From positions 1,024,263-1,088,262 of the forward strand of contig CACRXP010000167.1 of NCBI GenBank assembly GCA_902702965.1: a stretch of DNA of 64,000 nucleotides, written 5' to 3'. Shown piece after piece: positions 35,001-47,623 of the stretch. The translations under genes and the position numbers were made by a program. The stretch's first letter is position 1. Each line of letters begins with the position of its first letter. The stretch is from Spirometra erinaceieuropaei (taxonomy: Eukaryota; Platyhelminthes; Cestoda; Diphyllobothriidea; Diphyllobothriidae). The notes below the pieces were generated by a model. That model saw nothing but the letters and a program-made list of their open reading frames with translations, was not told the DNA's origin and searched no databases.

Positions 35001-38000
35001 GCAGGCGTACCTAAATCAGGCGGGCGACGAATTGGCATAGATTCTTTGAACCACCTACAAGCGGGCTTAATCAAGCTAACAGCAGAAAACAGTGACGGAT
35101 TGTGAAAGGCTTTAACTTCTGGTTAAAGTTATACACTTAAGTGGGATAACTGCGAGCATGCTAAGTTGATTTCAGGCAGTGCAGTATTGGAGTGTTTTGT
35201 GGTTACCATGTTAATATTAGTTTAGCCGACCATATTGTTACTCTATTGGATTCAAATTAGGTATAGCACTCCGTGCCTTCGATTTATGGTGCTTAAAGCA
35301 AATAATTAAAGGGTATACAGTAACGCTTTTAAACCCGCCAAATAAACCTTTAAAGCATACAACTTTTGAAGTAAGATATGTTATTCTGAGAACAAACAGT
35401 TGTTCCCCAAAAAATTTCCGACACCGATTTCCCATACTATTTTCGGCCGCACAAAATGTGGGACGACGATTGACTTTTCAGTAAGTTTACCTACTTACTA
35501 CGTGTACAATGTCCACGCCGGTAAGGGTGGTAATATACCTTATTTTATTAAAATCCCTTATAAATCGGAGACTTGTCACAATGCTTTCACCAGGACCACA
35601 AGCTAATAATGGATAACCTTGATCTAGTTAAAAACACAGAATCAATATTATGAGTGACATTTTGTTGGTTAAAATAAGAACTTTCGCAAGGAAAGTAAGA
35701 ACACGGAGAAAGCAAAGTCGTGCCATATGAGAAAACGTAAGCTTTTGAAGTACCTACTGCATTTTCATGAAAAAATGGCTTGATATAACAAAATAAATAA
35801 AACAACGTTTAAGAATATCAGTTTGACAGAAATCTGAACGAATGTTCCCCAAAATATCAGCGTTGCTTTAAATGTCTGAAAAAAGTAACAAGACTGTTCC
35901 ACACCAGCGTGATGCACTTTCATCCATTTTACGTTGTCTGAGGGGCGTTGGTCTAAAGCAAAGCGGACCTCGTTTGCTTTCGCTGGTAAAAGTCATTGAA
36001 ATAATAGTTTCCATAAAGCCCCATACTGGAAAGCCGGACATTTACTAATAAAGTCAAATTAAAGTTAGAGATGCAAGTGTTAGCGTGCAATTATCTGGGT
36101 ATTAATAGTACGTTTCCTTGGCAAAATAGCTGAGCTTTTTTTCAAGAATGAAATCTACTGAATCAGAGGACGTTCTTAAAATAAATACGAACCATTAGCG
36201 GCCTTCAGAGTTCGTAATAGACTGATAAAACGATGGATTCTAGGATTTGTGGCTAAGAAACCTTCAAAATAGGGTATTGTTTGCAAGAATGTACCGCATA
36301 AGTGAGTTCTTGGCTGTTCCATTTCACGCAACTAGCCGTTTGAGTTGGATTTGTGAACTAGGCAAACATGTAACCTCATCGGTGAAATAGAGGAAACATT
36401 CGCAACGAAGGTCGGAAATGAATATGATCCGGATGAACTCAGAAACATTTACCAAATTGCTTTCTTGAAAGTGACTCAAAATGATATTTTACTGACAAGC
36501 GTCCACTTATTTTGCCATTTTTCAAATCCTTGTTGCGGATGGATTAGAAAATGTAGCTCGCGTTTTTTATTTCCTATAATTACTAACAATCGCTTGCCGT
36601 AGACAAAAGAAACCACATTTCTCTTTTAAATGGAATAATTTTAATTGTTTTTTTACTTTGAGACGCCGTTCTACGATTATAAATTCCCGCTGAGTGGCTT
36701 TAGGGGAATTAGAAAAGTTCTCAAAATTTCGATAATAGGCTGATTTCGCTTTTAAATTATGCAGCAGAGGAAACTAGAGGGCAAAAATGTTCCTTACTCA
36801 AGAGTTGCTCAAAAGTTGAACTACCCATTTGGGAATGGACGTTTTCGATGTTTCTTTTTCAGCATGTCCAAAAACTAGAAATCAATTGCATGTATTAAAG
36901 CAAATGATTGCCCATGAGCGTTATCGATGCCTTTGATGGCATAAAATCGTAAAACTTTGCGAATCCGAATTTTAAAAATTTACAAAAGCTGTTTTCCTAA
37001 AGATAACGCGTTTATGTTCAAAGCACTTCATAATAAATGTAATTTCAGGCGAACGAAAACTAGTTTGGTATACATTTACGGTCTCGATTAATGCTCTCAC
37101 ACAAAAAGACATAGGTTTGACCCGGGACAATTATTGGAACCTGGACTTGATCTAAGGTAAGTTGGAGTTGTCTAAAGCTCGTTTTCAAAGGATTTGTCCT
37201 ACAAAAGTCCCTAAAAAACACACCGCGTGATAAAAGATACAGTTTTTGAAAACGGCTAGACCAACAGGAAAATTACATGAGGCTTAGTTTGCAAAAATTA
37301 ATCAGCTCAATTCCGTCCATCGCGTTTTGCGAGTTACGTTACATTTTTTTGCGACAGCGTTCATTTTATACTATTATCTCACATATATTGGCAGTCCGCC
37401 ACTTTTAAATCCTCTTGACATGTTCGTGTACAGTGTCCGACTCGGTATGCCGGTGCACGCGTGATTCATGCGAGGGCAAGATTTGGTGAAGCGTTCGGCC
37501 TTTCATAGACGAGAAGACGGCAACAATGAGAGTTCTGTCCCAAACAGAGGTTCAGGCCAGACATGGACACTTGGGACAGGTGGTCCTGCCTCTTTGCTGC
37601 CAGGTCATAGTTGTGGGAGCTTCCAAAAAAGATTTTTCAGCATCGAAAACAAAAATATCAGAGGAAGAATGGAGGGGATGACGGTCTGTCCAAACAGGAG
37701 TGATGGACAAACAGCGGTCTTCCTTGGACGTAAACGCTAACTTGCACAAAGTCCCAAGCAGTTATTGTCATTTAGGGACGTCTGCAAAGCTTCTTGTTGT
37801 GTACTTTTGCCCCACATCTGAAAACTACCTGGAGGGCAGCACTGAGAATTTACTAAGCAGAGCTGTTTAGTGGGGAGAAAGAAGGCTTTTGATTGTCGGA
37901 GCTATTCCTTTATTCGTGTAAATTATCAAACTCCCATAGGACTTTATCGTCAGTGCTAAGGGCAGAAACAGAGCAAGCAACAAAAAATAGGCAGAAATAT

Positions 38001-38894
38001 ATGGCTATGACCAAGCAGAATGGAAAAGAATGTGTCTGCATTGTCGATGAGTACATCGTTGAGAGCACGCTCTGCGGGACTACATAACAGACAAGAAAAG
38101 AATTGGAAATTTTTGGTGAAGAAATAGGCTAACTTACAACCACCGAACACGGAGACCTTAACTTCAGTTCACAACCTCATATACAATCAGCTGACCTAGC
38201 AGCAACTTAAGGTGCTACGGTATAAAGTTTGCTTTAACACCGCCGATACCATGTCATGTTTGTGAGATCTGAAACAATCGATGACATAAAACGCTCCGTC
38301 TGACAGCGCGTCACCTTTTACTTGATAACGCACAGACCTACCTGCTGTCTTTACACAAGTGAATCAGACGTCAGTCGATGGATCGGTCTGGTTACGGCGT
38401 ACGAATTCCTGCGCAATCACCTCCAGACTGGCATCATCGGAGTTTGATTAGCCCATACCCCCTATATATATCGCTCGTTCTCTTGCCACATTTACCACTG
38501 ATAATGGGATCCTGTTTGCGCTCGAGAGCTCAGACAAGGAAAAAAGATTTTCCGGTTTTCGAATAGTCTTTTTCTTCCCTAAGTATGCGCAGACTTGGAA
38601 TGAGAACACTCGGCTCAATTGATAAAATGGTTGTTTGTCTTCCCAAAGAATTTATCTGCCTGAGATAACCATTTTTGATGGATGCACTTACAAATGCGCA
38701 CATTCGTCGGGATTACGTTCATAAATCATTGTGCAGGATCTCCTCATTTCGTGCTTAGAAGCTTAGTATTGAGATTATAAAAACAGCGTCAAAGCGGCCA
38801 TCGACACATACTAATAGGAGCACAATAGAATGAGTATGTCTCGTACCCACACTGAGAACGCAATTTCAACGCAGTTTATATCCTCGATCGCAAA
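32041..38894. other. No recognisable gene
   Basis: Nearly 7 kb without an identifiable exon. Open frames are 60-90 codons and have no known motif. The stretch 34100-34560 is less AT-rich than its surroundings and may be a decayed coding or repeat fragment. At about 37315-37340, CGTTTTGCGAGTTACGTTAC faintly resembles a foldback-family end without a partner. Confidence 0.4.
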
Positions 38895-39392
38895 TGATAG
38901 GACCCGGAGCTCGTGGCTTAATGGTACAGCGTTTGGCTCAATGACCAAAGACCTCGATTTCCAATCTCAAGCGCTTCGAACCGGGGGTTATCGTGGCTGA
39001 CTGATGACTCGCTCGTCTTTGCTGGTGCCTCCTTGAGCATAAAGGTGCGTGTATGAGCACACGGTGGACAATGTTGTTCCCAACAATCCAATTGTCGTGC
39101 GTGTGGGTGTATTCATGTGTGTTAACCACTTGTGGTGCTTTTGTTATTGGTTAAAATTCCGGTCGAGTGTTGATGTGGACCAGGGGGTGTGATGGTACGC
39201 CTAAGTACTGATCCGGTTGTCCTAGCCGCCTGTGTCCTCTTTCACCTCCGGCCTACTTGATTATGTCTTGACACCAGCCACGGGCACGGGGCGGGTAGAT
39301 GCTATGCGAGTCCACACTAATTATGTCATATGCATGTCACTATGCCTGCTTTACGTTGCAGTGGAGCACACGGTGGGCATCACCGGGGAAGA
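38895..39392 (+). repeat. tRNA-headed SINE-like repeat (SINE-2)
   Basis: The head (about 38908-38985) has GTGGCTTAATGGTACAG, a box A-like motif, and GCTTCGAACCGG, a box B-like motif, about 60 bases apart as in tRNA-derived promoters. The tail (39148-39392) aligns with 57889-58140 through GTGGACCAGGGGGTGTG, CTTGATTATGTCTTGACACC and CACACGGTGGGCATCA. I cannot show that head and tail are one unit, but they are contiguous here. Non-coding. Confidence 0.55.
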
Positions 39393-39646
39393 CAGTTGAA
39401 CTGATGACCACACTGGACGGGAACCAGATCAGGATGCGACACGTTATTTGGTATTCGCACCCGAAAAATGCCACACGGGAGAGGTATAACCACAGGCCTT
39501 GGTCCAAGCTCACGCAGAGTCAGCCACGTACGACCAATCCCCACAACAGATGGCTGACTGGTTCGAAAAGCGGGCTTATGTCTGGGAAAGGCAAGAGAGA
39601 GAGTAAGGTAGCCTCTGCGAACTGCATCCAAATGACACTTGACGTA

Positions 39647-41127
39647 CAGTGAGTGACCGATCTCATTAAATGTTAGCCGAAATTCTGAAATGTGCTTCCG
39701 GTTAGGAAGGATTACTTAGGTGGGGTTCTAATACATATTAGCTTGGACCATAATCCTTTGATATTTCAGACTCAGCAGGATGTCTGATTTTGAATACATT
39801 TATTTTCAATATCCTGTAGGAGCCTTACTCAGTAAAAATGGCGACTTATGTAACGGGCATTTTTCGCATTGATTTTCGATGGTTTTATAAATCCAAATAT
39901 ATTTTATAAAACCAATATAGGAAAATAGGCTTTCTTTCACGCTTTTAATAGAGAATTATATCGTCTTTATATTTTATACTCGAAGAAGAAGTACAATCAG
40001 GTTTTAAAAAAGTTTCCAGTTAAGAGATCTTTTAAGACGTGTAATGACCATTCATACAGCATCGTACTTTACCGTTTACCACTGCTCCTCATCCATTGCA
40101 TGCATTTCTCTACGGTGTTAAGAGGAAATATCAGGTTCATAAAATTAAGCAGTGGATTTGAGCAATATTGTTAACTTTACAAGACACATTCGTAAATGCA
40201 GATACATGACGTTTCATGAACGACCATTTAACGGTATTTAAAAAATCTCACAAGTAAAAGCTTTTTCAAAACCGAATTATACTCTCCTTTTGAGTATGGA
40301 ATTAGAAGACGACGTAATTACCTACCGAATAAGTGAAAACGGAATACTTTTATGCATGTTTTCCATGAAATATAATTGAATTTTCAAGGGCATCGAAAAT
40401 CAATGAGAAAATTGCATACTACTTAAGTGGTCATTTTTTGCAGAGTGTAGATCTTGCATGCAGTCGAAAATAAGTTCTTTCGAAAGCCGACACCCTGAGG
40501 TAACTCGATCATTATAGATTTCTGTTGCATCATGATTAGTTTTACAACACTATTTAATTTATCTTCTCGAAACGAGAACACATTTCGAAATTTTGGTTGA
40601 CATTTCATGAGTTAGCACATCTACTGTATGTGATGTCTTTATAAAGACATAGAAGAATATATGATTTTTCTTACACGGAGCGCATGCACCTTGCAGACTG
40701 AAATCGCTAAGTGTTAATGAAACGGATAATCAGGCTCCAAATTATTCGAGAACTAGAAAACTTTATAAAAGCCTTTTTATACGCCTTGTTCGAGTACAAA
40801 ATGTGAAGACGACGTAGGATTCTATCCAACGAGTGAAAAAAACATATTTTCGTTTATTTGCTTTGTAAAAGATATTTGAATTTACGAGACCATCGAAAAT
40901 CAATGTTAATAATGCATGCTACTTAAGTCGTCATTTTTTACCGCGTACAATTTCTACAGGAGATTTGAAAATAACTGTATTCAAAATCAGGCATCCTGTC
41001 GAGTCCGAAATTTTACAGGATTATGCTGCAAGAAAACATATATTAGAACTCCACATAAGTAATCCTTCCTAATCGGAAACGCATTTCGAAATTTCGATTA
41101 CCGTTCCATGGGATCGGTCACTCATTG
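39647..41127. mobile_element. Family B foldback element carrying a nested half of family A
   Basis: The left end CAGTGAGTGACCGATCTCAT follows TA (39645-39646); the right end complement CAATGAGTGACCGATC precedes TA (41128-41129). At 1481 bp it is about 490 bp longer than a standard copy. The excess is explained by a family A loop plus one A arm at 40101-40626 inserted in the B loop. B loop sequence (GACATAGAAGAATATATGAT) resumes just after it. Both arms of B are present but diverged. Confidence 0.7.
40101..40626. mobile_element. Half of a family A foldback element, nested in family B
   Basis: The segment is the reverse complement of the loop and left arm of the intact A copy (12114 to about 12640). 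It starts at TGCATTTCTCTACGGTG and ends at the A terminus CACATCTACTG, followed by TA. Details such as CTTTTGAGTATG show it is closer to the left arm than to the right arm of the 12114 copy. So it is one arm plus loop inserted in the opposite orientation; the other arm is missing. Confidence 0.7.
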
Positions 41128-41217
41128 TATATTCGTCACTATAAGCAATCTGACGGACCTTTAAATATTGTCATGCGCTAAGAGTTGTGAAGTAGAAGGC
41201 CGTAAACTAACCAGATA

Positions 41218-41750
41218 CAGCGAGTGACCGGCCTCATGAAATGGTGGCTTAGTCCAGATAGAATTCATCCACTAGTCCTTTGAGCGCATATGATTTTCCT
41301 TACGCGGAAAGCATGCACCTGGTAGACTGAAATTGCTAAACTTTAATGCAACTGCTGATCTGGTTCAAAATTATTCGGGAATCGGGAGACTTTTCAAAAC
41401 CTAAATATACACTCTCTTTGAGTATGAAACATAAATACAGTAGGAATGTATATCAAGCAAGTAAAACAAAACATATCTTGATGCATATTTCCTAGAAGAT
41501 ATATTTGAATTTATAAGGCCATTAAAAATCAAGGTAAAAAAACGTGCCACATATGTAATGATTTTTTACAAAGTTTAATTTCTGCAGGAGGTCAGAAAAA
41601 GGTGCATTCAAAGGCCGACATCCTCGCAGGTCCGCAATACAATCGGATTGTGCCGTACGATAATCATTATTACAACTCCACCTAGGGAATCTTTCCTTAT
41701 CAAAAGCACATTCCAGTATTTTGGCCAGCGTTTCGTGAGATCGGTGGAAC
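41218..41750. mobile_element. Internally deleted family B foldback element
   Basis: The B left end (CAGCGAGTGACCGGCCTCAT, after TA at 41216-41217) is followed after about 50 bp by loop sequence (GCATATGATTTTCCTTACGC), so almost the whole left arm is deleted. The right arm is largely complete but stops about 10 bp short of its terminus (ending CGTGAGATCGGTGGA). It lies 90 bp from the preceding B element. Confidence 0.65.
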
Positions 41751-43801
41751 TCGGCCCTCCTATCAGGATGGAGAGTCAGGTTACAATGGCTCCTCCTTAT
41801 TATGGGCTTTCTGCAACACTTATTCCGTTTGGGATTTTAGCAGCCCCTTTTCTGCCTCTGCGCAAAAACCTGCCCCCTCATGCAAGGATAGGATGCATGT
41901 GGCATGCATACAGGCTGTATAGCTCTTGACCTTGTTTTAATACAGGGATCAGGCAGGTGGGGATAGAAAGAGTGTGGTAATTGCAGGGTAGAACTATTAA
42001 CACTATAAACTTATTCACATGTAATTCGCCAACGTGCACCTTCTATTCTGCTGAACGCACGACCGACATTGTTTGAATCAACGCGGTGTGCTCCGAACGA
42101 GTTCCAGACGACCGTACAGCAGAAAGTGGAGAGGTTATCTCTGGACTGATATATTCAATCCTTCGACCTTTCGAATGCCCACGCATAGCTAAAAGTCATC
42201 TCCGGCGGATAAGCGTTACAAATGCAGTAGCTGTAACCCCTCTGTCGTGTCTGGACAATTAATCACCTAAGACCTCGAATCATCAGACCAAAACCAACTG
42301 GCCCAGATATCGCCTTCTCCTTTTTTACATGTCTGTGTCTATACGGATGAGATAGCAGTTTTCAATCATTTCCTGGCAAGCCAACCATTTAGATGCTATA
42401 AGGTTTTACCTGTGCTGCTATGCAAGCCGACATATGCGCGCTGCGTGAAAAAATTTCCTGACAGTAGGCGTAGCTACGCATGAAACAGAAATGTCCAGCG
42501 TTACAAATTTTTATGCATATTTCGTGTGGAAGGTACTTTTTCTTCTTCCGAAAAAACACCCCTTGTAACCAGATACAGACCTTCCACAAGTTTTTCCAAG
42601 AGTAATTTTCCCATGTCATTGATGCTTAGAGCCAAATTGTGCGCCGTAAAAGTTGCTTTGAGAAAAATTAATCAAACATCTGCCCGGAAGTGGTGGCCTA
42701 CTGTTCCTCGTCTTGATAGAAATCTCCAAACAGAGCAGTGAAAACAATTATTAGCTCAGAATAAAAGGTATTGCGCTAGTAGGCTCATCGGAAATGCAAG
42801 CATTGCCTGTTACGATCGCCGTTACCTGAAAATTGCTTTTAGCAAATTATAGGCTGCTGACAGCCGTACAGATGGATTTTTACAAGACGCTCCTTGAGGT
42901 AAGACATCGAGGGCCAAAGTCTGATGCTTTTCCTTCATAACCCGCAGAGGAGTCGTTTGACTCCAAAATGCATCTTTCTCCTGCTTTGTGGTCCAATATT
43001 ACTCCCATTCGTCCCTAAAAGTACTTCAATAAGGCGTCCGGAAATCCTTTCTCCATTGTCTGTATGTCCAAAGGACAATGGGATTTTTTGAGTACTACCA
43101 ACATACGCACTTTGCCTGTCCTGCCTATTATTTATGCTGTCATCCAGTTGGGAGTCAGTTATTGAGGCAATTGAGGTGGTTTTTGTCATTTCCGGAAAAA
43201 TTGTCTGCGTCTGGTGCCAAGTTTAACTAGATATACAGCCCCTCTGTTACACACATTTAAGCTGCTCAAAAGCCCTGTATCTCACAAAACGAATATCAAA
43301 CAATTACGTCCCTTAAGCCATCCGGAAGCAGCAAGTTAAAAATGTGACCAAGGTCACCATCGTTTGTTTAAGTTACCAGATAGGATTATTGGTGTCTCTT
43401 CAAATGTCTCTATGTGTACATTCACCTGCCCTGTAACTGTGAAGTTTATTTAAAGAAATGCGTTATTTGTGCTCTCATAAATATTTTTTTGTTTTAAGCA
43501 TCTATTCGTTTTTCGGTCGTCCAAATAGGTCTAATATACAGTTTTAGTCAAGAAAATTTTTTTTATGTAGGGACAAAATCCTGGTTGCCACGAAAATAAT
43601 TCATTGTGAATTATACAGTTATCACCGATGTCAAAACCGAAGACCGGTTCATTTCTGAAATTTCTGTTTAAGTTGCAGGTCTTTCAGAAGTTGCCTTCTC
43701 GGAGTTTACTTGACAGTACTCATTTAATAACCTGCAAAAAGCCCTAAGAATTTGTCCTTTTTCTTCTCCCGGAGGTAGGACAACAAATATGTTGTCACAT
43801 A
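41751..43801. other. No recognisable gene
   Basis: Several 70-93 codon frames exist (for example 41648-41929 plus and 42935-43189 minus). The first starts inside the deleted B element. The second is hydrophilic and without a known motif. No exon is supported. Confidence 0.4.
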
Positions 43802-44642
43802 CAGTATCTGGTCTATATGACGAAATGTTGACTTGGACTTCAGTGTGTGTGTTTTCGTTTAGAATAGATTGTTTGGTTGGAATCGCAGAATTGGCTCATG
43901 CAACATAACCACAAGATATTACAGCAAAACGATGACGTCAGCTTAGAAATTAGTTTTATTCCAGTCTCCTGCAAAATTTACATACGATAAAAGATGTCTA
44001 ATTAAGTAAGAAATTGATTTCATTTATCCGATGTCCCAATACGTTAAGGTGTATTCTAAAATACAGCGAAAAGAATTTTTCTAGCACTCATTGTGTTAAA
44101 AAGTACTTTTTAGGTAAAATTGTAATCTTTAAAAAATACGGAATCTAGCCAACTTTGCCTAATTCGATGTAAGAAAGTTCAATTCTTCTTATGCGGAAAT
44201 AGAATGAGACCTCTTACGACTAATAAAGTTTTGCAATGGATGTAAACCACGCTGAACACCTCAGAATCAGCAATTCTGAACGAACATATACGAGGTTATT
44301 TGAAAAGACACACCGCGGTGTCGAAAAGTCTTATACTCACAAAGGATTAAACCTAGAAGACAACCTTTACTTAATTAAAAAAGTTGAAGGAAAAAAGCAA
44401 CCTTCGTAAAATGCATCTGAATATGTAGGACATCAAAAACAAGTATGAGAATTCATGATACTTTAGCAGCCTTTTTAATGATCGTGGTTTCCGCGAGCAG
44501 AATTAACGAAGCTGACTCAAGGGACGGCATCCTAACCTGATCAAATTAGCACCGGATTATGTTGCACGGCAATCAACATTATAAGCCCACCTACGTAATC
44601 CTTGATGAGCGAAAAAGCAATTAATGAGATAGAGCAGATACT
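43802..44642. mobile_element. Strongly decayed foldback element, B-like
   Basis: A left end CAGTATCTGGTCTATATGAC preceded by TA aligns position by position with the B terminus CAGTGAGTGACCGATCTCAT. Inside, CATGCAACATAACC matches the left arm, and near the end AATCAACATTATAAGCCCAC and CTACGTAATCCTT match the right arm. It is shortened and diverged; the exact right end is uncertain. Confidence 0.5.
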
Positions 44643-45996
44643 TTACTATTTTTTGTTTTATATCTCCAAGTTCTCTCGGGAGTTTAATTCGAAGAGTGAC
44701 TTTATTCTCTTCAAAACCACGATTTCCAGCGTTTTGCGAACTTCTTATGCTTCACTGCCCGTTTGCCTCCGAAAAGTTTTCGGGAAAGTCTCGAATGATT
44801 AATTTTCTAACTGAAAACGTAGTGGGCACACAATTTACCTGGATCGTCTACGCCCACCAATGATTTCCATGTAGAGCCTGATGTTACAGTTGGCAAGTGT
44901 ACGCGTTCGATCTAGAGTAAACAGGCAAAAATAGTACTATGCGTCACAACAGGGCGTCGAGAAGAGAAAAAAAAAGTTTTAAAAAACCAATAACGAAGGC
45001 AATGACGGAAGGGGGTTTTAGAGTTTCCTGTACTTCCCAAACAGGATGGAGGGACTACGATACAGTTCCGAGTTCAGGGAACAGAGGAAGGGCGTCAAAA
45101 GAAATGTGTGTACGCATTGTTGCTATAAACTAATTTAGCAGCATGAGGGTAGGAATGTGAGAGGATCGAATTAGGTCAGAGTAACCGAGAGACTTGAATG
45201 AGCACTATCTCTGGACGTTAGATTGTGTTAGCCATACTTACGGCTGTCGTCCTTAGCTGTCCCGAGTATTCCCTACTGCTGAAACTCAGAGTGTCTTCTG
45301 GACAGTTTGTGGATGTCTCAAAATTGCTAATGGCGGTCATCAGGTAGATATTAACACTGCAAATTCCGCAACGTAGTTAGCTAATCGAGATAACAGCTGT
45401 TACTTACTTTAGTCTTACATTATTTGTGGCCTTCCGTCCACCGAGTAGGCTAGAAAGGTGGATGCCGCTTTCACACAACGAAAATCTCAATCGACAAGGT
45501 ATGGGACTGTGGCGCAGTGAAAATGCCTGTGGCGTCGTTCCTCTCTAGGACTACCTTTGCAGAATAAGACATCATACCTTGTTATGGAGTTGGAGAATAG
45601 CTGGCGAGGATAGGATGTTCAGTCGAATATCCATGCATTTCTAACGGACCCTCTTGACTGCCGATTACCTTGCCGTCAAGTCAACATGAGAGACAGCAGT
45701 ACAAAACCCGGGACGAATCAGCTGGCCGGCTGTGCATTTTAACAGAATCCGCTCTGTGATTGCGTCATTCTCCTCACTGAAAATTTCGTTTGGCATGAAA
45801 ACAGTCGTCTGCGGTCATCGGGCGAACTTAACGCCGCCAAAGTCGAGCTGAGGCTCATTAGTTGTTGGGTGCGGAGGAGAAGAGGGGCGCTCGCCGATCA
45901 TGGTACAGGACGTACTCGTCCCAGTGTGATTTGGTGCTCGACATAGAACCCCGTAGGCGGTCACACAACGGTTAATAATATATGCAAAGGGAGACT
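44643..45996. other. No recognisable gene
   Basis: Mixed-composition DNA with no frame longer than about 66 codons. I see no shared repeat until the SINE-1 copy at 45997. Confidence 0.4.
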
Positions 45997-46080
45997 GCCG
46001 ACAAAGACAAGGGAGACAGAGATGACTAGTTCTGACTTACTATACGTCGTCAGCCAACTATAACGCCATCAGTGAGCGTC
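45997..46080 (+). repeat. SINE-1 fragment
   Basis: Contains GCCGACAAAGACAAGGGAG, then AGTTCTGACTTA and CGTCGTCAGCCAAC, as in the copies at 1512, 1811 and 24509. Only the 5' part is present, and it lies about 180 bp from the inverted PLE tails. Confidence 0.5.
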
Positions 46081-46258
46081 ACGCTATCATGGTTAGGGTA
46101 TGGCAGTCGCAACCAATAGGAAAAAGCGAAATCGGCTAAATTTCGGAGCATTGCAGGCGTAAAAAAGTGTAAGTTTGAGCCTCAGGTGTCCGAAAGTATG
46201 GGCTTGGGTATGGTTAGCGGAGGACAATCAACAAATCAGAAATGTGGGAGGTCCACAG

Positions 46259-46600
46259 GGTTTATGAGTGACCCAGGGGCTATTTAAGCCCATCATTGCT
46301 ACGCCACCCGCATGACGAAGTCGGCGTGTTATGATCACTGGGACAAGGAGAGGTGAAATAGGCTGTGGACGATGTTCGTAAATGCGGTTTGCGGAGTACA
46401 CATCCCTGTTATCAGGGGGTTAGTGTGGCGTGTAATGACCATCTTGGGTCGTCTTTGGCCACAGAAGACAGAGCGCTTGTGTCAACGTTTTCCGACACCA
46501 CAGCACTGTACCGGCTAGCCGTATAGTCCCTGTCTACGCTGTTGGTTGCACCCGTTGGCTTAAACCTCTGGAGAAGTTTGCTGGTTCTAGGTCGAGCCCC
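46259..46600 (-). mobile_element. PLE 3' end, minus-strand arm of an inverted duplication
   Basis: Read on the minus strand, it matches the end of the PLE coding region and the 3' tail of the copy at 21325-22904, for example CTTCTCCAGAGG, CAACATTGT-region equivalents and CGACTTCGTCATGCGGGTGG. It is more similar to the plus-strand arm at 46780-47118 than to the open copy: both share CAACCAACAGCGTAGAC. No open frame persists. Confidence 0.75.
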
Positions 46601-46659
46601 AAATGACAATGGGACGAGTACGTCCCGTAACGTGGTCGGTGGGCGCCCCACTACCACAT

Positions 46660-47230
46660 GTTTCACGCTCTCTCCCCTCCTACGCGTACGAGTTAAAGAC
46701 CGACTGAACGCCTTCTAGTTCTGTTCTGTCAAATCTTGCCGATACGAATCACCGAATCGATGCCGAGGAAGTCTGTCAGTTTTTTCACCGGGCTCCAACA
46801 AACTTCTCCAGAGGCCTACGCTAACGGGTGCAACCAACAGCGTAGACAGAGACTATACGGCTAGCCGGTCCAGTGCAATGTTGTCGGAAAACATTGACAG
46901 AAGCGCTTTGTTTTCTGCGGCTAACGCCGACCCAAGCTGGTCATTGCACGCCGCCCCAACCCCCTGATGACAATGAGGAGTACTCCACGTATCCCATTTA
47001 CGAACATCGTCCACAGCCTATTTCACCTCTCCTTGCCCCAGTGATCATAAAACGCCGACCTCGTCATGCGGGTGGCGTAGCAATGATGGGTTTTAACAGC
47101 CACAGAGTCACTTATTAACTCTGTAAACCTCTAATATTTTCAATTTCTATGTAATTGTATTGAACCACTGAAGAGTTACCGAAAACACTTGTTTGCCAAA
47201 CTGAGTTTTTAAGCGTAGCGTTGGGATATT
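46660..47230 (+). mobile_element. PLE 3' end, plus-strand arm, endonuclease core deleted
   Basis: It starts with TCTCTCCCCTCCTACG (cf. codons for NSPLLRL in the open PLE), then jumps to the region coding SSILAHLIDTNHRVDA, so the CIYS...YIG nuclease core is deleted. It continues through the PLE stop region and the full 3' tail, ending TTGGGATATT at 47230, the same end point as the copy at 22904. Several stops and frameshifts are present; it is a dead fragment. Confidence 0.78.
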
Positions 47231-47623
47231 CAAAGAAGTGAGAAATGGCCATCTAGTCTAGTTCTACATGAAAACTGCCACTGGATCACGAGTTCATCCG
47301 AGATCGGCTGCGATCGATAGTGCTCATTGTCACGTAAGATCAACGTTCACCGATCTACACCATTTACAGGACGAAAGCAAGCCTCAGCCTTAAGCCTGCA
47401 GCCTTAAGCCTACTCTATCTGTGCTATAAATCACGGTTGCGAGGTTAGGCCAAATCATTCGTTTTGGCTCCGTGATCTGGATAGCTACATCACTGTCCTC
47501 CTCCCCGGTAAATAAGTGCCGTTTTTATCTCTTATCTAATCGCTTTCGACAATGACCGTGATCTTGAAAAAATGACCGCGTTTGGTTTATTTGAATCTGT
47601 CGCAAATCAGGAAGACCTATGTA
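47231..47623. other. No recognisable feature
   Basis: Spacer between the PLE tail and a possible foldback element. A short tandem (AGCCTTAAGCCTGCAGCC near 47390-47415) is the only structure seen. Confidence 0.35.

Noticed and set aside
38908..38985. tRNA gene
   Set aside because: Box A- and box B-like motifs are present, but the acceptor and anticodon stems do not close; treated as the head of a SINE.
40101..40626. Apparent inversion of the loop in a family A element relative to its arm
   Set aside because: The arm present is closer to the reverse complement of the left arm of the 12114 copy, so the half element is simply inserted in the opposite orientation; no loop flip is needed.
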